Shown here: piece after piece, positions 34,119 to 43,010 of the stretch
Layout: every line of letters begins with the position of its first letter
Numbering within the stretch: position 1 is the stretch's first letter
DNA from: Anaerolineae bacterium
Lineage (GTDB): Bacteria > Chloroflexota > Anaerolineae > Aggregatilineales > Phototrophicaceae
Direction: 5' to 3'
NCBI GenBank assembly: GCA_013360465.1
Contig: JABWBO010000004.1
Location: 1 to 64,000, forward strand
DNA: 64,000 nt
Made by a program: the position numbers and the translations under genes
Notes under the pieces: model-generated
What the model saw: only the letters and a program-made list of their open reading frames with translations
Told to the model about the DNA's origin: nothing
Database searches by the model: none

Positions 34119-36065
34119 TTAGCCAAACCCGCTCGACCCGCCGCCGCTGGAACCACCCCCGCTGAAGCCGCCGCCGCTCCACGAGCTGCCGCCGCCGCGC
34201 CAGCTTCCGCTCGACCCGCTTGACGCCTGCTGCGGTCGACTCGTCATCACGCGCGAAGCGTCGTTCAACATGCGCGTTAGCCCATCCGAGATGGATTGCA
34301 GTCCGCCAGACAATCCGCCAGACAAATCATCCAGCGATGCGCCGCCGCCCGCCCGCGCCAGTTCCCCCGGCAGCCCCACCCCATTCGCGCCGTCAAACGA
34401 ACCGGACAGCGGAGTCCCAGGCATGTAGCCGCGCCGGTAGTGTCCGACATAAGTTGGATAATACCATGGAGGGATCGGCATGTCCTGAACCTGACTAAAA
34501 GCATTGACCCAGGTGCGGTCCAGCCCGAACGCAACGGCATATGGCAGATAATCGGCAAAACGCTCCTTCGCCTCCGACACCTCGGTCTGCTTATCCAGGT
34601 TTGCCATGTAGCGATAGAACGCCTTCCACTTCGCCGCCTCCTCAGCGCCCTTGCGCGTCTTTGCCGGCATTGCCGGTGCAGCGATGACGAAGCCGGCGGC
34701 GGGGATGAAGAGTGAGATAGGTATCAGCGCCATGCTAAAACCGTATTCCGAAGTCAGCGGAAAGAGGACGAATGCCCCCACCATCGCCAAACCGAACAGC
34801 AGCGCGCCGACCAAGCCATATCCCGTGCGCGTTGACTCCGGGTTGCTGGTGAAGAAACCCTGTTTCACCAGCTGCCCATAGAGCGCCTGCTGCGCCTTCG
34901 TGATATCTTTGTAGAAGGTCTCCTTGAGTGCCGAAAGATCGCGCTCCATCCGGTTGCCCTTGAACATACCCTGTACAAGCGCTCGTTCCCACGCTTCAAG
35001 GGAGTCGAAATTCTTGTCGGTGCGCTTGAAGGTGAACTGGCTCCCTCCCCCAAGACCAAACAAGCCTTCGCGCTTCTCCTCTTCGATCACCAGAAACCCG
35101 CGCTGGGCGAGATCCACAAATGTGGCGATAACGTCGCGCGGGTCCGCCCGTTCGTCGATCAGCGATCCAACGACAGCCGGGCGCAGATCAGACGGCGGCT
35201 CGGTCAGATATTCCGGCACGGGTCCAATCTCCGGATCGCGTCCTCGCGTGTTGTAGAGCAGAAAGATCCCCAACAGGCTGCCCAGCCCGATCAGGATAGA
35301 AATGACAATACCGGCAACGTTGAGCAGTGGCAGCGTATTCTCTTCAAATGCCCGCTGGGAATCGAAACCGCTCTGCCACCCTGCCTGACGCGCGTCTGGG
35401 TGGTGGGGATATTGAACACGGATGTCGAAGTATTGGCTCCCCGTGATCATCCCATTGGCGACTGCCGTGACCATCGCGCCTTCCACGTTCACTTCTGACG
35501 AAGCGCCGTATGTAACGACCGGATCGACTCCCTCGCGAGGAGCGTAACCGACTGGAAGTTCTACCGTGATCTTGCTGCGCTCGATGGGAAAACCAAAGTG
35601 ATCGGAAGGAATCGCCTGCCACCACAGCTGATCGCCGTCCGGGTACACCCGCAGCGCCCCGGAGACCACATAGCTGATCACAAACGCTGCGGAGCCATTT
35701 GTGATGGGGTCTCTGAAATAATAGGTGATCTGCAGCTCATCGCCGTTGGGCTGCGCGCAGACTGTCCCTTCGTTGCCGGAACAGGACAAAACCAACGGTC
35801 GCCCATCCTGCGTGACGGCAACGTCGGTGATGCTGTCAAGATTAGTGTACGGAATGGCGCGGGAGCCAAAACGAAATGTCCCGGAAAACTGGATGTCGTA
35901 CACTTCGCTGACTCGGAAGGCATTCTCGACCGGGTCTACCGAGTCGATGATGACATCCCAGCGTTTCCAGGTCACTGAGCGATCTTGAGCGGCGGCAGAG
36001 GCTAATCCGCTGAATACGAATCCAATGGTCAGAAGCAGGAACACGAGAGGTCGTCGTGAAGTCAT
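34119..36065 (-). CDS. DUF2207 membrane protein with glycine-rich tail
   Basis: The 648-residue protein has a signal peptide (MTSRRPLVFLLLTIGFVFSGLASAAA). An external beta domain of DUF2207 (YciQ) type follows, with SEVYDIQFSGTFRFGSRAIP and the late VRVQYPH-like strand. Then come a membrane helix (near 245-270), a cytoplasmic part (DLAQRGFLVIEEEK), a further pair of helices (near 420-470) and a C-terminal tail of Gly/Ser repeats (GGGSSWSGGGFSGGG). DUF2207 proteins are uncharacterised but widespread. The ATG at 36065 puts the signal peptide at the N terminus. It is the first gene of the SPFH cassette, so the cassette is probably about envelope stress or membrane organisation. Confidence 0.87.
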   Translation of the reverse strand: MTSRRPLVFLLLTIGFVFSGLASAAAQDRSVTWKRWDVIIDSVDPVENAFRVSEVYDIQFSGTFRFGSRAIPYTNLDSITDVAVTQDGRPLVLSCSGNEGTVCAQPNGDELQITYYFRDPITNGSAAFVISYVVSGALRVYPDGDQLWWQAIPSDHFGFPIERSKITVELPVGYAPREGVDPVVTYGASSEVNVEGAMVTAVANGMITGSQYFDIRVQYPHHPDARQAGWQSGFDSQRAFEENTLPLLNVAGIVISILIGLGSLLGIFLLYNTRGRDPEIGPVPEYLTEPPSDLRPAVVGSLIDERADPRDVIATFVDLAQRGFLVIEEEKREGLFGLGGGSQFTFKRTDKNFDSLEAWERALVQGMFKGNRMERDLSALKETFYKDITKAQQALYGQLVKQGFFTSNPESTRTGYGLVGALLFGLAMVGAFVLFPLTSEYGFSMALIPISLFIPAAGFVIAAPAMPAKTRKGAEEAAKWKAFYRYMANLDKQTEVSEAKERFADYLPYAVAFGLDRTWVNAFSQVQDMPIPPWYYPTYVGHYRRGYMPGTPLSGSFDGANGVGLPGELARAGGGASLDDLSGGLSGGLQSISDGLTRMLNDASRVMTSRPQQASSGSSGSWRGGGSSWSGGGFSGGGSSGGGSSGFG

Positions 36066-36232
36066 CGCCTGTACCTGATGAAGCGCATCATACCCCTCAT
36101 TATCCCGCCGTTTTGTCGACTGCGCCAACCCAATGGGTGGGGCTTGAGTAATGCGCTGCGCCCGCTGGCGCGTTCGTCAAGCCCGCGCTACGATTGTTTC
36201 AGGATATGCACTGTTTCTTCGAGGGGAAGACC

Positions 36233-37858
36233 ATGCCCACTCACCGCAGGTTGCTGATCGTGCTTTGTTTTGCAGTACTCTTGCTCGCCGTCGGTGGCGC
36301 AGCGGCGCAGGGAGATACACCGCTGCCGCTTCCAACACCTGCCGGCGATTACACTATCTACACCGTTCAATATGGCGACACGCTGAGCATGATCGCCCTC
36401 CGTTTTGGTGTCAGCACGCGAACCCTGATTCGCGCCAATCGCCTGGGCAACGCCAATTTCATCAAGTCCGGGCAAATATTGTATATCCCGACGGAAAACC
36501 TCCCCTTTGTCGAAGCTTCAGCCGACGGCGCAGAGGGCGGCGATGCGCAAATCGCGACGCCGGCGACTGCCGAAATACCGCCGGTCGAGGCGACGCCGGC
36601 GACTACCGAAATACCGCCGGTCGAGGCGACGCCGGCGACTACCGAAATACCGCCGGTTGAGGCGACTCCATCTGCGCAACCACAGGGAGAGCAGCCGGCG
36701 CAAACTCCTGCCGGATCCGAGTTGCCGCAGGAGGAGCCCCCCCTACCCGAAGGCAAGGCGACACCTGTCACACCAGCCGAACTTATGCCCACAACGGCTT
36801 CTGAGGTCTCTGCCCTGAGCGCCATCCCTCCCCAGCCGATGCAGTTCGGGATTGAACTTTTCTCCTCGCCTGAGGGTGCAGCAATGGATGCGGCGGTTTC
36901 GGAGGTTTTGGGTGCGCGGTGGGTCAAGGTGATGGTGGATTGGGGGGAGATGGAAGCGGTTCCGGGTATCATTGACTATACGAACCTTGATCCGGTAGTC
37001 GATGTCCTCGCAGCCCAGCAGTTCCAGATACTGCTGACGATCTCCGGCGCACCCGGCTGGACCCGCTCTACCCAGGAGGAAAGCGGTCCGCCGGATGACA
37101 TGAGCCTGTTCGCCGATTTCCTGGTAGAGTTCGCGTCGCACTACATTGGGCGCGTGTCAGCCTATGAGATATGGAATGAGCCGAATCTGCGCCGCGAATG
37201 GAACAGCGCGGTCAATCCGCTCAGCGCACTCTCTTACGCGCAGATGCTCCAGTCCGCTTATACCGCTATCAGGTCCGTCGATTCCTCGGTGCAGATCATC
37301 AGCGCGGGGCTTGCCCCCACCGGCATCGATGATGGCTTCAATGCCATCAATGATCGCCGTTTCATCGCCGAACTGATGCAGGCTGGGCTGAGCGATTTCG
37401 CGGATGGAATCGGAATGCACCCCTTCGGTTTCGCCATTCCCCCTGAATTCACCTGCTGCGAAGCCCCCGAAGGGGTGGAGTCACACACCGGCGATCCCAG
37501 TTTCTATTTCAGTTCAATGCTTCAGGTGTACAGCGCCACCGCCGCATCGGCTTCTCCCGCCCTCCCGTTGTGGGTCACCGCTTTCGGGTGGGGTATTGCC
37601 GAACCGGGGACTGACGTACCGCGAAACTTCGCCTATGTCACCTACAACACTCCTGAAGAGCAGTCGGCATTCACCCTTGCGGCGCTTGATCTGGCGAAAG
37701 AAATCGGCGCGGTGCGCGTCATGATTCTGAGCAATCTCAACGGCTGCAGCGTTGAAACGACCAACGCCGAGATATGCTATCTCAGTATCAACCCGCCTGG
37801 GGGCGCGCCGCGCCCGGTTTATGAAGCGCTCCGACAGCGCGCCCAGGCTGAAGGCTAG
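36233..37858 (+). CDS. Secreted LysM protein with GH-A clan glycosidase-like domain lacking the nucleophile
   Basis: The 541-residue protein has a signal peptide (1-26), a LysM domain (41-86, YTVQYGDTLSMIALRFGVSTRTLIRANR), a Pro/Thr linker with three 12-residue repeats (ATPATTEIPPVE) and a (beta/alpha)8 glycosidase-like domain (about 200-535). The acid/base position is intact (YEIWNEPNL, Glu316). The second catalytic Glu, expected in a strand reading VTEFGW, is Ala450 in VTAFGWG. So it may bind but not cleave glycans. The ATG at 36233 follows GAGGGGAAGA. The Ser/Thr kinase gene starts 19 bases downstream, suggesting that a surface glycan sensor and its kinase are made together. Confidence 0.82.
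   Translation: MPTHRRLLIVLCFAVLLLAVGGAAAQGDTPLPLPTPAGDYTIYTVQYGDTLSMIALRFGVSTRTLIRANRLGNANFIKSGQILYIPTENLPFVEASADGAEGGDAQIATPATAEIPPVEATPATTEIPPVEATPATTEIPPVEATPSAQPQGEQPAQTPAGSELPQEEPPLPEGKATPVTPAELMPTTASEVSALSAIPPQPMQFGIELFSSPEGAAMDAAVSEVLGARWVKVMVDWGEMEAVPGIIDYTNLDPVVDVLAAQQFQILLTISGAPGWTRSTQEESGPPDDMSLFADFLVEFASHYIGRVSAYEIWNEPNLRREWNSAVNPLSALSYAQMLQSAYTAIRSVDSSVQIISAGLAPTGIDDGFNAINDRRFIAELMQAGLSDFADGIGMHPFGFAIPPEFTCCEAPEGVESHTGDPSFYFSSMLQVYSATAASASPALPLWVTAFGWGIAEPGTDVPRNFAYVTYNTPEEQSAFTLAALDLAKEIGAVRVMILSNLNGCSVETTNAEICYLSINPPGGAPRPVYEALRQRAQAEG
36554..36661 (+). repeat. Three tandem 36-base repeats encoding a Pro/Thr linker
   Basis: Copies begin at 36554, 36590 and 36626 and differ by one or two bases. 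They encode (ATPAT[AT]EIPPVE)3, and a partial fourth copy follows. They are in frame and so can expand or contract without breaking the gene. Confidence 0.9.
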
Positions 37859-37877
37859 CCGTAAAGAAAGCAGGTCT

Positions 37878-39581
37878 ATGGGAGACGTCACACAGGCGCG
37901 GTTGGGACGTTACGAACTGCGCGAGCGCATTGGCGCCGGCGGTACCGCACGGGTCTACAAAGCCTATGACCCCACCCTGGGTCGCTTGGTCGCCATCAAG
38001 GTGCTGTATGAACACCTTGCCGAAGATGCGACGTTTCAGGAGCGATTCGAACGCGAAGCGAAGATCATTGCAGCGTTCAACCATCCGAATATCGTCCAGG
38101 TTTTCGACTTCAGCGTCGAACCGCGCGCTGAAGGTGCGCTGTGCTATATGGTGATGTCCTACATCCCTGGCATGACGCTGCGCACACTGCTGGAAGAGAC
38201 AGCGCGACGCGGGGAAAGCCTTCCGAATGCGCGCATCCTGTCGATCATGCGCGACATCGCCGCCGCCTTGGGATATGCACACGAACACGGCATGGTCCAT
38301 CGTGACGTGAAACCCGGAAATGTGATCATTCGCGATGACGGGCGAGCGATCCTCACCGATTTTGGGATCGCTCGCATCCTCCGCACGGAGCGTCTCACCC
38401 AGCAGGGTGTCACGACCGGTACGCCGATCTATATGTCGCCGGAACAGGCTGCGGGCGAACCCGGGGACGCCCGCAGCGATCTCTACTCCCTCGGAATCAT
38501 CCTTTTTGAGATGATGACCGGCAGCCCTCCCTTCAACGACGACAACAATTTGTCCGTCATGCTCAAACACCTCAACACCCCGATCCCTCGACTCTCCGCG
38601 CTGCGAGGGACCATTTCCGCCAAAGCCGACGCCTTCTTCAGCCGGGCATTGGCGAAAAATCCTTCCGACCGCTTCCAGACCGCAAGCGAATTGGCGGCAG
38701 CACTCGCCGGGTTATTTCCCGAACCACAGGATGATGTAACAAACCTCCTGCCCGCGACAAATCGCAGCGCAGCGGCTCCGCCACGCGCCGGCGTCGGCGA
38801 ACGAGGCAAACACACCTCATTGGCGATCCCGCTCCTTACCCCAAGGACCCCCACCGCCGGGATCATCGCCCTCGTCGGTGTGGCGGCGGTTCTTATCGTC
38901 ATCCTGCTGATGGCGGTAGCGCGCAACGGCGTAGTTTCACCTGAAATCCAGGCGTCTGTCGACAGCGTCCCTTCAATGACCGGGGACATCTACTTCACTT
39001 CCACCTTCGCATCCGACGATCCCTTTAACGAATACTGGCTGCGCGCCCAGACCAACGCCCTCGACTCCGCGCTTACCCCTCAGGGGCTGCTGCTGGAAAA
39101 CCCCACGCCCAACACCGCCGCGACCCGTATCTTCGGCATGAGTACGAGTTACGAGGACATCTCCATCGCCATGAATGCCCAGTTGGTTGCCGGCAGTCAG
39201 CGTGCCAGCGCCTACGGCATCGTCTTTCATTATCAGGACGAGGATAACTACTGCGTCTTCGCCGTCGACGGCGTTGGGCGTTTTAGCATCTGGACGCGCG
39301 CCGCAGGGGTATGGCGTGAACTGCGCGGGGGAGCTGAACACTGGACCGAAAGCAGCACGGTCAAGCCAACGGGCGAGACCAACAACCTGGCGGTCACTGT
39401 GCTGAACGGGGAGTTTACCGCCTATGTCAACAATCGCCGCGTCACCCGCGTCAGCGATTCAACCTTCACAGGGGGACAGATCGGCATTTACATCGCCAGC
39501 GATAATGGCGACGCCAGAGTCCTCGTGGAGCGCTACCGGGTCTTTTCCAGCGTGCCCTCGATGACTTCGCCCTCCGGCTGA
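37878..39581 (+). CDS. Transmembrane Ser/Thr protein kinase with concanavalin-like ectodomain
   Basis: The kinase domain (about 10-280) has the glycine loop GAGGTARV, VAIK with Lys41, the catalytic HRDVKPGN near 141, DFGIA and the activation segment ending MSPEQAAGEP. A membrane helix spans about 329-348 (IIALVGVAAVLIVILLMAV). The outside domain (about 372-567) contains FASDDPFNEYWLRAQ, YGIVFHYQDEDNYCVFAVDGVGRFSIW and GGQIGIYIASDNGDARVLVERYRVF, a pattern of LamG or DUF1080-type sandwiches that bind sugars. It therefore looks like a sensor kinase for an external carbohydrate. It follows the LysM pseudo-glycosidase gene and ends three bases from a second, convergent kinase gene. Confidence 0.92.
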   Translation: MGDVTQARLGRYELRERIGAGGTARVYKAYDPTLGRLVAIKVLYEHLAEDATFQERFEREAKIIAAFNHPNIVQVFDFSVEPRAEGALCYMVMSYIPGMTLRTLLEETARRGESLPNARILSIMRDIAAALGYAHEHGMVHRDVKPGNVIIRDDGRAILTDFGIARILRTERLTQQGVTTGTPIYMSPEQAAGEPGDARSDLYSLGIILFEMMTGSPPFNDDNNLSVMLKHLNTPIPRLSALRGTISAKADAFFSRALAKNPSDRFQTASELAAALAGLFPEPQDDVTNLLPATNRSAAAPPRAGVGERGKHTSLAIPLLTPRTPTAGIIALVGVAAVLIVILLMAVARNGVVSPEIQASVDSVPSMTGDIYFTSTFASDDPFNEYWLRAQTNALDSALTPQGLLLENPTPNTAATRIFGMSTSYEDISIAMNAQLVAGSQRASAYGIVFHYQDEDNYCVFAVDGVGRFSIWTRAAGVWRELRGGAEHWTESSTVKPTGETNNLAVTVLNGEFTAYVNNRRVTRVSDSTFTGGQIGIYIASDNGDARVLVERYRVFSSVPSMTSPSG

Positions 39582-39584
39582 TTG

Positions 39585-40931
39585 TCAGCCGGCAAAGCGC
39601 GCCTGGAAGACCAGAATATACAGCGGGATCAGGCATGCCACCGCCATGAACGCCACCATCGCCAGCAGTATCGTCACGACATCCAGCGCCGGCGGTACAC
39701 GCTGAGGTGGCTGGACGTGCGCGTTCGCTGCCGGCGGATAAAGCTGGCTGGTATTGCCGCTGAAAGGCTGACCGCCGGCGGTCGGCTGATGGGTGGCTCC
39801 GCCAAAAGCTGGACGCTGCGCCGCAAAAGGTTGGGCTGGCGCGCTTGGGGCGAGATCGACGCGTTGAGTCGGTGGGAGCGGCTCAACCCCTCGCGGCAGC
39901 GGCGTCGAGCCGCTGGGCGGAGGGGGCATCTGCGCCCCCTGCCAGCCGCTGGCTTTCGTGCTGTAAGGCGGCAGCGGTATGCCCGGCTGAGATACCGGCG
40001 GAGGTGTCGCCTGCCGCTCGTTTCCGCTGCCTTTTCCAGACGATGCGATCGTCGGTGACGTGTTTCCCGGTGGCGCACTTAAGGATGACGAAAGCTGCTC
40101 CGCTCCGCCGCGCTCGATCAACCCTTCGAGGATGCTCTTCAGTTGATCCGCCATCCGGTAGCGCTGTTCCGGTTCCTTGCTCATCGTCTTGTAGACGATA
40201 CGCGCCAGGCTTTCGGGCACTGCCGGGTTGTGATCTGTAGCCAGCGGGATAGGATCGCGGATGTGCGCCATCGCCAGTTCCTGCTGGTTCTGACCGCTGA
40301 AGGGCAGCCGCCCGGTGAGCAGCTCAAACAGCACAATGCCTATCGAGTACACATCAGACGCCGGCGTCGGGCGTTCGCCCCGCGCCTGTTCTGGCGCAAA
40401 ATAATGCGGGCTTCCCCACACGACCGCTTGCCGTTCGCCCGGCTGCGATGTCGTCAGTGCTTGGGCGATGCCGAAATCCGTCACCTTGACCATGTCATCG
40501 CGAGTCACCAGGATATTCTGGGGCTTCACATCGGCATGGACCAGCCCCGCCCGGTGCGCGAAGCCGATACCGGCGCACAACTGGATGCCTAGCTTGATCG
40601 CGCGGATGATCGGCAGTGCCCCTTCTGTCTTGATCGCCTTTTTCAGGTCACTGCCATCGACAAACTCCATCACGATGTAGTGCGTCGGACCATCTTGACC
40701 AACATCGTAGACCGTCACGATGTTCGGGTGCTGCAAATTGGCGACGCTGCGCGCCTCGTTGCGAAAACGCGCGAGGAACGATGGGTCGGCGGTCAGGCTG
40801 GGGCGCAGGATCTTGATGGCAACCTGTCGACCGAGCATCTGGTCGATGGCTTTGTAGATCACCGCCATCCCGCCGCTGCCCTGCTGAGCGATCAGCCGAT
40901 AACGTCCATTCAAAATTGTTTCGCTCGCCAC
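39585..40931 (-). CDS. Ser/Thr protein kinase with C-terminal membrane anchor (non-RD)
   Basis: The 448-residue kinase has GSGGMAVIYKA, Lys40 in VAIKIL, the catalytic loop HADVKPQN (132-139), DFGIAQAL and the activation segment FAPEQARGE. The usual HRD arginine is Ala133, so activation-loop phosphorylation may not control it in the usual way. A Pro/Gln/Ser-rich linker (about 300-418) leads to a single C-terminal membrane helix (about 422-444) with almost nothing outside, so it cannot sense external ligands by itself. The GTG start has AAGGA some ten bases upstream. It converges with the preceding kinase gene. The dGTPase gene lies 18 bases upstream in the same direction. Confidence 0.9.
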   Translation of the reverse strand: MASETILNGRYRLIAQQGSGGMAVIYKAIDQMLGRQVAIKILRPSLTADPSFLARFRNEARSVANLQHPNIVTVYDVGQDGPTHYIVMEFVDGSDLKKAIKTEGALPIIRAIKLGIQLCAGIGFAHRAGLVHADVKPQNILVTRDDMVKVTDFGIAQALTTSQPGERQAVVWGSPHYFAPEQARGERPTPASDVYSIGIVLFELLTGRLPFSGQNQQELAMAHIRDPIPLATDHNPAVPESLARIVYKTMSKEPEQRYRMADQLKSILEGLIERGGAEQLSSSLSAPPGNTSPTIASSGKGSGNERQATPPPVSQPGIPLPPYSTKASGWQGAQMPPPPSGSTPLPRGVEPLPPTQRVDLAPSAPAQPFAAQRPAFGGATHQPTAGGQPFSGNTSQLYPPAANAHVQPPQRVPPALDVVTILLAMVAFMAVACLIPLYILVFQARFAG

Positions 40932-40949
40932 GCTGCTGCATCCTTACTT

Positions 40950-42107
40950 CTATGGTCGAGTCATCGGATCAAACAGGCGTTGGTATTCTAACAGCGCGCT
41001 CCGGTCCGTCATACTGCCAATGTAATCTGCCACAATGCGCGCCATCGAACGGGTGATCCCTTCCAGGCGCGTCTCCGGCGGCAGCTGGCGCGGGTCCTGC
41101 ATCAGGGTGTGAAACAGCGATTCGATGAACCGCTCCGCCCTTTTCTTCATCCGAACCACCCGGAAGCTGTAATACATATGTTCGTAAAGGAAGGCTTTCA
41201 AGCCTTTCGCCATCACCGCCATCTCTTCGCTGTGACCGACCAGGGGTGCGCTGCTGCGCTGGATCGCTTCCGGGCTTTTGGGGTCCAGAGCTTCAACCCG
41301 CCGCGCCGTCGACTCAATCAAGTCGTTCACCAGCAGCCCGACCAGTTCGCGGATCAGCGCATGGCGGCTGACTTCCGGCAGCGGCACACCGGGTCTGACC
41401 ACCCCATCTACCACCCTCTCCCAGATGGCGAGTCCTTTCAGCATTCCCGGCAGAATCAGCCCGGCGCTTAAGCCGTCGTCGAGATCGTGCGCGCTGTAGG
41501 CGAGTTCGTCCGCCGCATTGGCGATCTGCCCCTCAAGGCTTGCCCTCAGCGCCGGGTCCAGTCCGGCAGCGGCACTGAGATCGTAATGTGTCTCGTGCTT
41601 GGCGATCCCGAACAGCGTCTCGTGCGTCAGATTCAGTCCCGGAAACTCAGCATAGCGCCGCTCAAGCGCGGTCACCACACGGTAGCTCTGTAGGTTGTGA
41701 TTGAAACCGCCGTGATCCTTCATCAGGGCGTTGAGCGTCTCTTCGCCGGAATGTCCGAATGGAGGATGTCCGAGATCGTGTGCCAGGCAGATCGCCTCGA
41801 CCAGGTCCTCGTTCACACCCAGCGCCCGCGCCACCGTCCGTCCTATTTGTGCCACTTCCAGCGTATGCGTCAGCCGTGTGCGGAAGTAGTCACCCTCATC
41901 GTTGACGAAGACCTGAGTCTTGTACTCCAGACGGCGAAATGCGGCTGAATGGATGATCCGGTCTCGGTCTCGTTGGTACGCTGTCCGGTAGACCGACTCC
42001 CCCTGCGGATACCGCCGACCTCGGCTGTGCTGGCTACGCAGGGCATACACTGCCAGCGCCGCATCCTCAATCTTCTCGTAATCCTCGCGTTTTCGCAGCA
42101 CGCTCAT
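40950..42107 (-). CDS. dGTPase-like HD-domain triphosphohydrolase
   Basis: The 385-residue protein belongs to the Dgt/SamHD1-type family that converts dNTP to nucleoside and triphosphate. Markers are RTAYQRDRDRIIHSAAFRRLEYKTQVF, RTRLTHTLEVAQIGRTVARAL (first metal His), AHDLGHPPFGHSGE (the HD pair) and ADELAYSAHDLDDGL (the last metal Asp). The second ATG (42107) is preferred because AGGAAAG lies six bases upstream of it but directly abuts the first (42113). It lies 15 bases after the DUF420 gene and may form a unit with it and with the kinase gene. A role in nucleotide-pool control is the family norm. Confidence 0.93.
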   Translation of the reverse strand: MSVLRKREDYEKIEDAALAVYALRSQHSRGRRYPQGESVYRTAYQRDRDRIIHSAAFRRLEYKTQVFVNDEGDYFRTRLTHTLEVAQIGRTVARALGVNEDLVEAICLAHDLGHPPFGHSGEETLNALMKDHGGFNHNLQSYRVVTALERRYAEFPGLNLTHETLFGIAKHETHYDLSAAAGLDPALRASLEGQIANAADELAYSAHDLDDGLSAGLILPGMLKGLAIWERVVDGVVRPGVPLPEVSRHALIRELVGLLVNDLIESTARRVEALDPKSPEAIQRSSAPLVGHSEEMAVMAKGLKAFLYEHMYYSFRVVRMKKRAERFIESLFHTLMQDPRQLPPETRLEGITRSMARIVADYIGSMTDRSALLEYQRLFDPMTRP

Positions 42108-42122
42108 AAGCATCTTTCCTGC

Positions 42123-42872
42123 TCAATTCCCACCAGAGCCGCTGTCCTCAGCTTCCGGCGTCTCGCCGACCTCTACCGTCTCCGCCGGCTCAGGGTCGCT
42201 TGTCGCCGCAAGCGTGCTAACCGGGCTGCCTGCCGCTTCCAGAGTCGCATCCACCTGCGCCTCTTCCGTCTCAATGGCTGCTGGCGTCGGGGTAGCCTCT
42301 TCATCGCCCGCCCCGACCGGCTCCGTCGCTTCAGGCGAAACAACTTCGCTGCCCCCCAACGGGGCGACGACGTTATAGCGCACCAGGTAGGTGACAATGC
42401 CCAACACCGATGTCGCCAGCCACAGCGCCATCGTGATCTGCATCACTCGCTTGGCATGGGTCCACCAGTAGGGGCGCAGATTGCGCTCGCCGCGCTGCTT
42501 CGCCGCGGCGACCGACCGATCTTCAATCGCCATGCGCACCATGATGAACGTCGCGAGAATCTGCGCCGGAAGCCCCAGAAGCGCATGGACCGTCGGCATC
42601 AGATACCTCAGATTGTCCGGCTGCCTGCCAATATTGTCAACGACATCGAACTGGTACGCCACCGCCATCAGCAGCAGGATCAGCACCCAATTCAGCAAGG
42701 TAACGCTGTTCATCAGCGCCTGATGGTGCGGGCGGTGCTTGCCGTGCCGCGCAAAATAGAACCCGATGATCATCGCCGGGATGATCAGCAGCACGTAGGC
42801 AACCAGTGTGATATCTGCCATCAGACTCGCGCCGGTCCCCAGGAATCCCTGCGGCTCCAAGTAAAGGTTCAC
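42123..42872 (-). CDS. DUF420-like membrane protein
   Basis: The 249-residue protein has four membrane helices within the first 170 residues, with conserved-type histidines in ARHGKHRPHHQALMNSVTLLNW and LMPTVHALLGLPAQI. It ends in an acidic Glu/Thr/Pro/Ala-rich tail of about 70 residues that is probably disordered. The histidine arrangement fits DUF420 (CtaM/YozB-like) proteins, which are tied to haem-copper oxidase assembly in some bacteria, though no oxidase genes are nearby. The GTG start has AGAGGAG seven bases before it. The long tail is unusual for the family. Confidence 0.72.
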   Translation of the reverse strand: MNLYLEPQGFLGTGASLMADITLVAYVLLIIPAMIIGFYFARHGKHRPHHQALMNSVTLLNWVLILLLMAVAYQFDVVDNIGRQPDNLRYLMPTVHALLGLPAQILATFIMVRMAIEDRSVAAAKQRGERNLRPYWWTHAKRVMQITMALWLATSVLGIVTYLVRYNVVAPLGGSEVVSPEATEPVGAGDEEATPTPAAIETEEAQVDATLEAAGSPVSTLAATSDPEPAETVEVGETPEAEDSGSGGN

Positions 42873-43010
42873 GTAGGCTCCTCTGAAGAGTGGTGGATGA
42901 ACAATGAGCGTGCAATTGTCCCATTTGTTATATCATGTTTAGCGACTCGGTGTATCGCACCCATTCTTGGAAATAGTTACTACGCAAGCACTGATCCGAA
43001 GGGGGAAGCT

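Noticed and set aside
36554-36661. 36-base direct repeats as a CRISPR array
   Set aside because: The copies are contiguous with no spacers and encode a Pro/Thr linker in frame.
41949-43010. N-terminal extension of the Lrp-type gene
   Set aside because: It overlaps two minus-strand genes in antisense; the GTG at 43011 with GGGGGAAG matches the family start.
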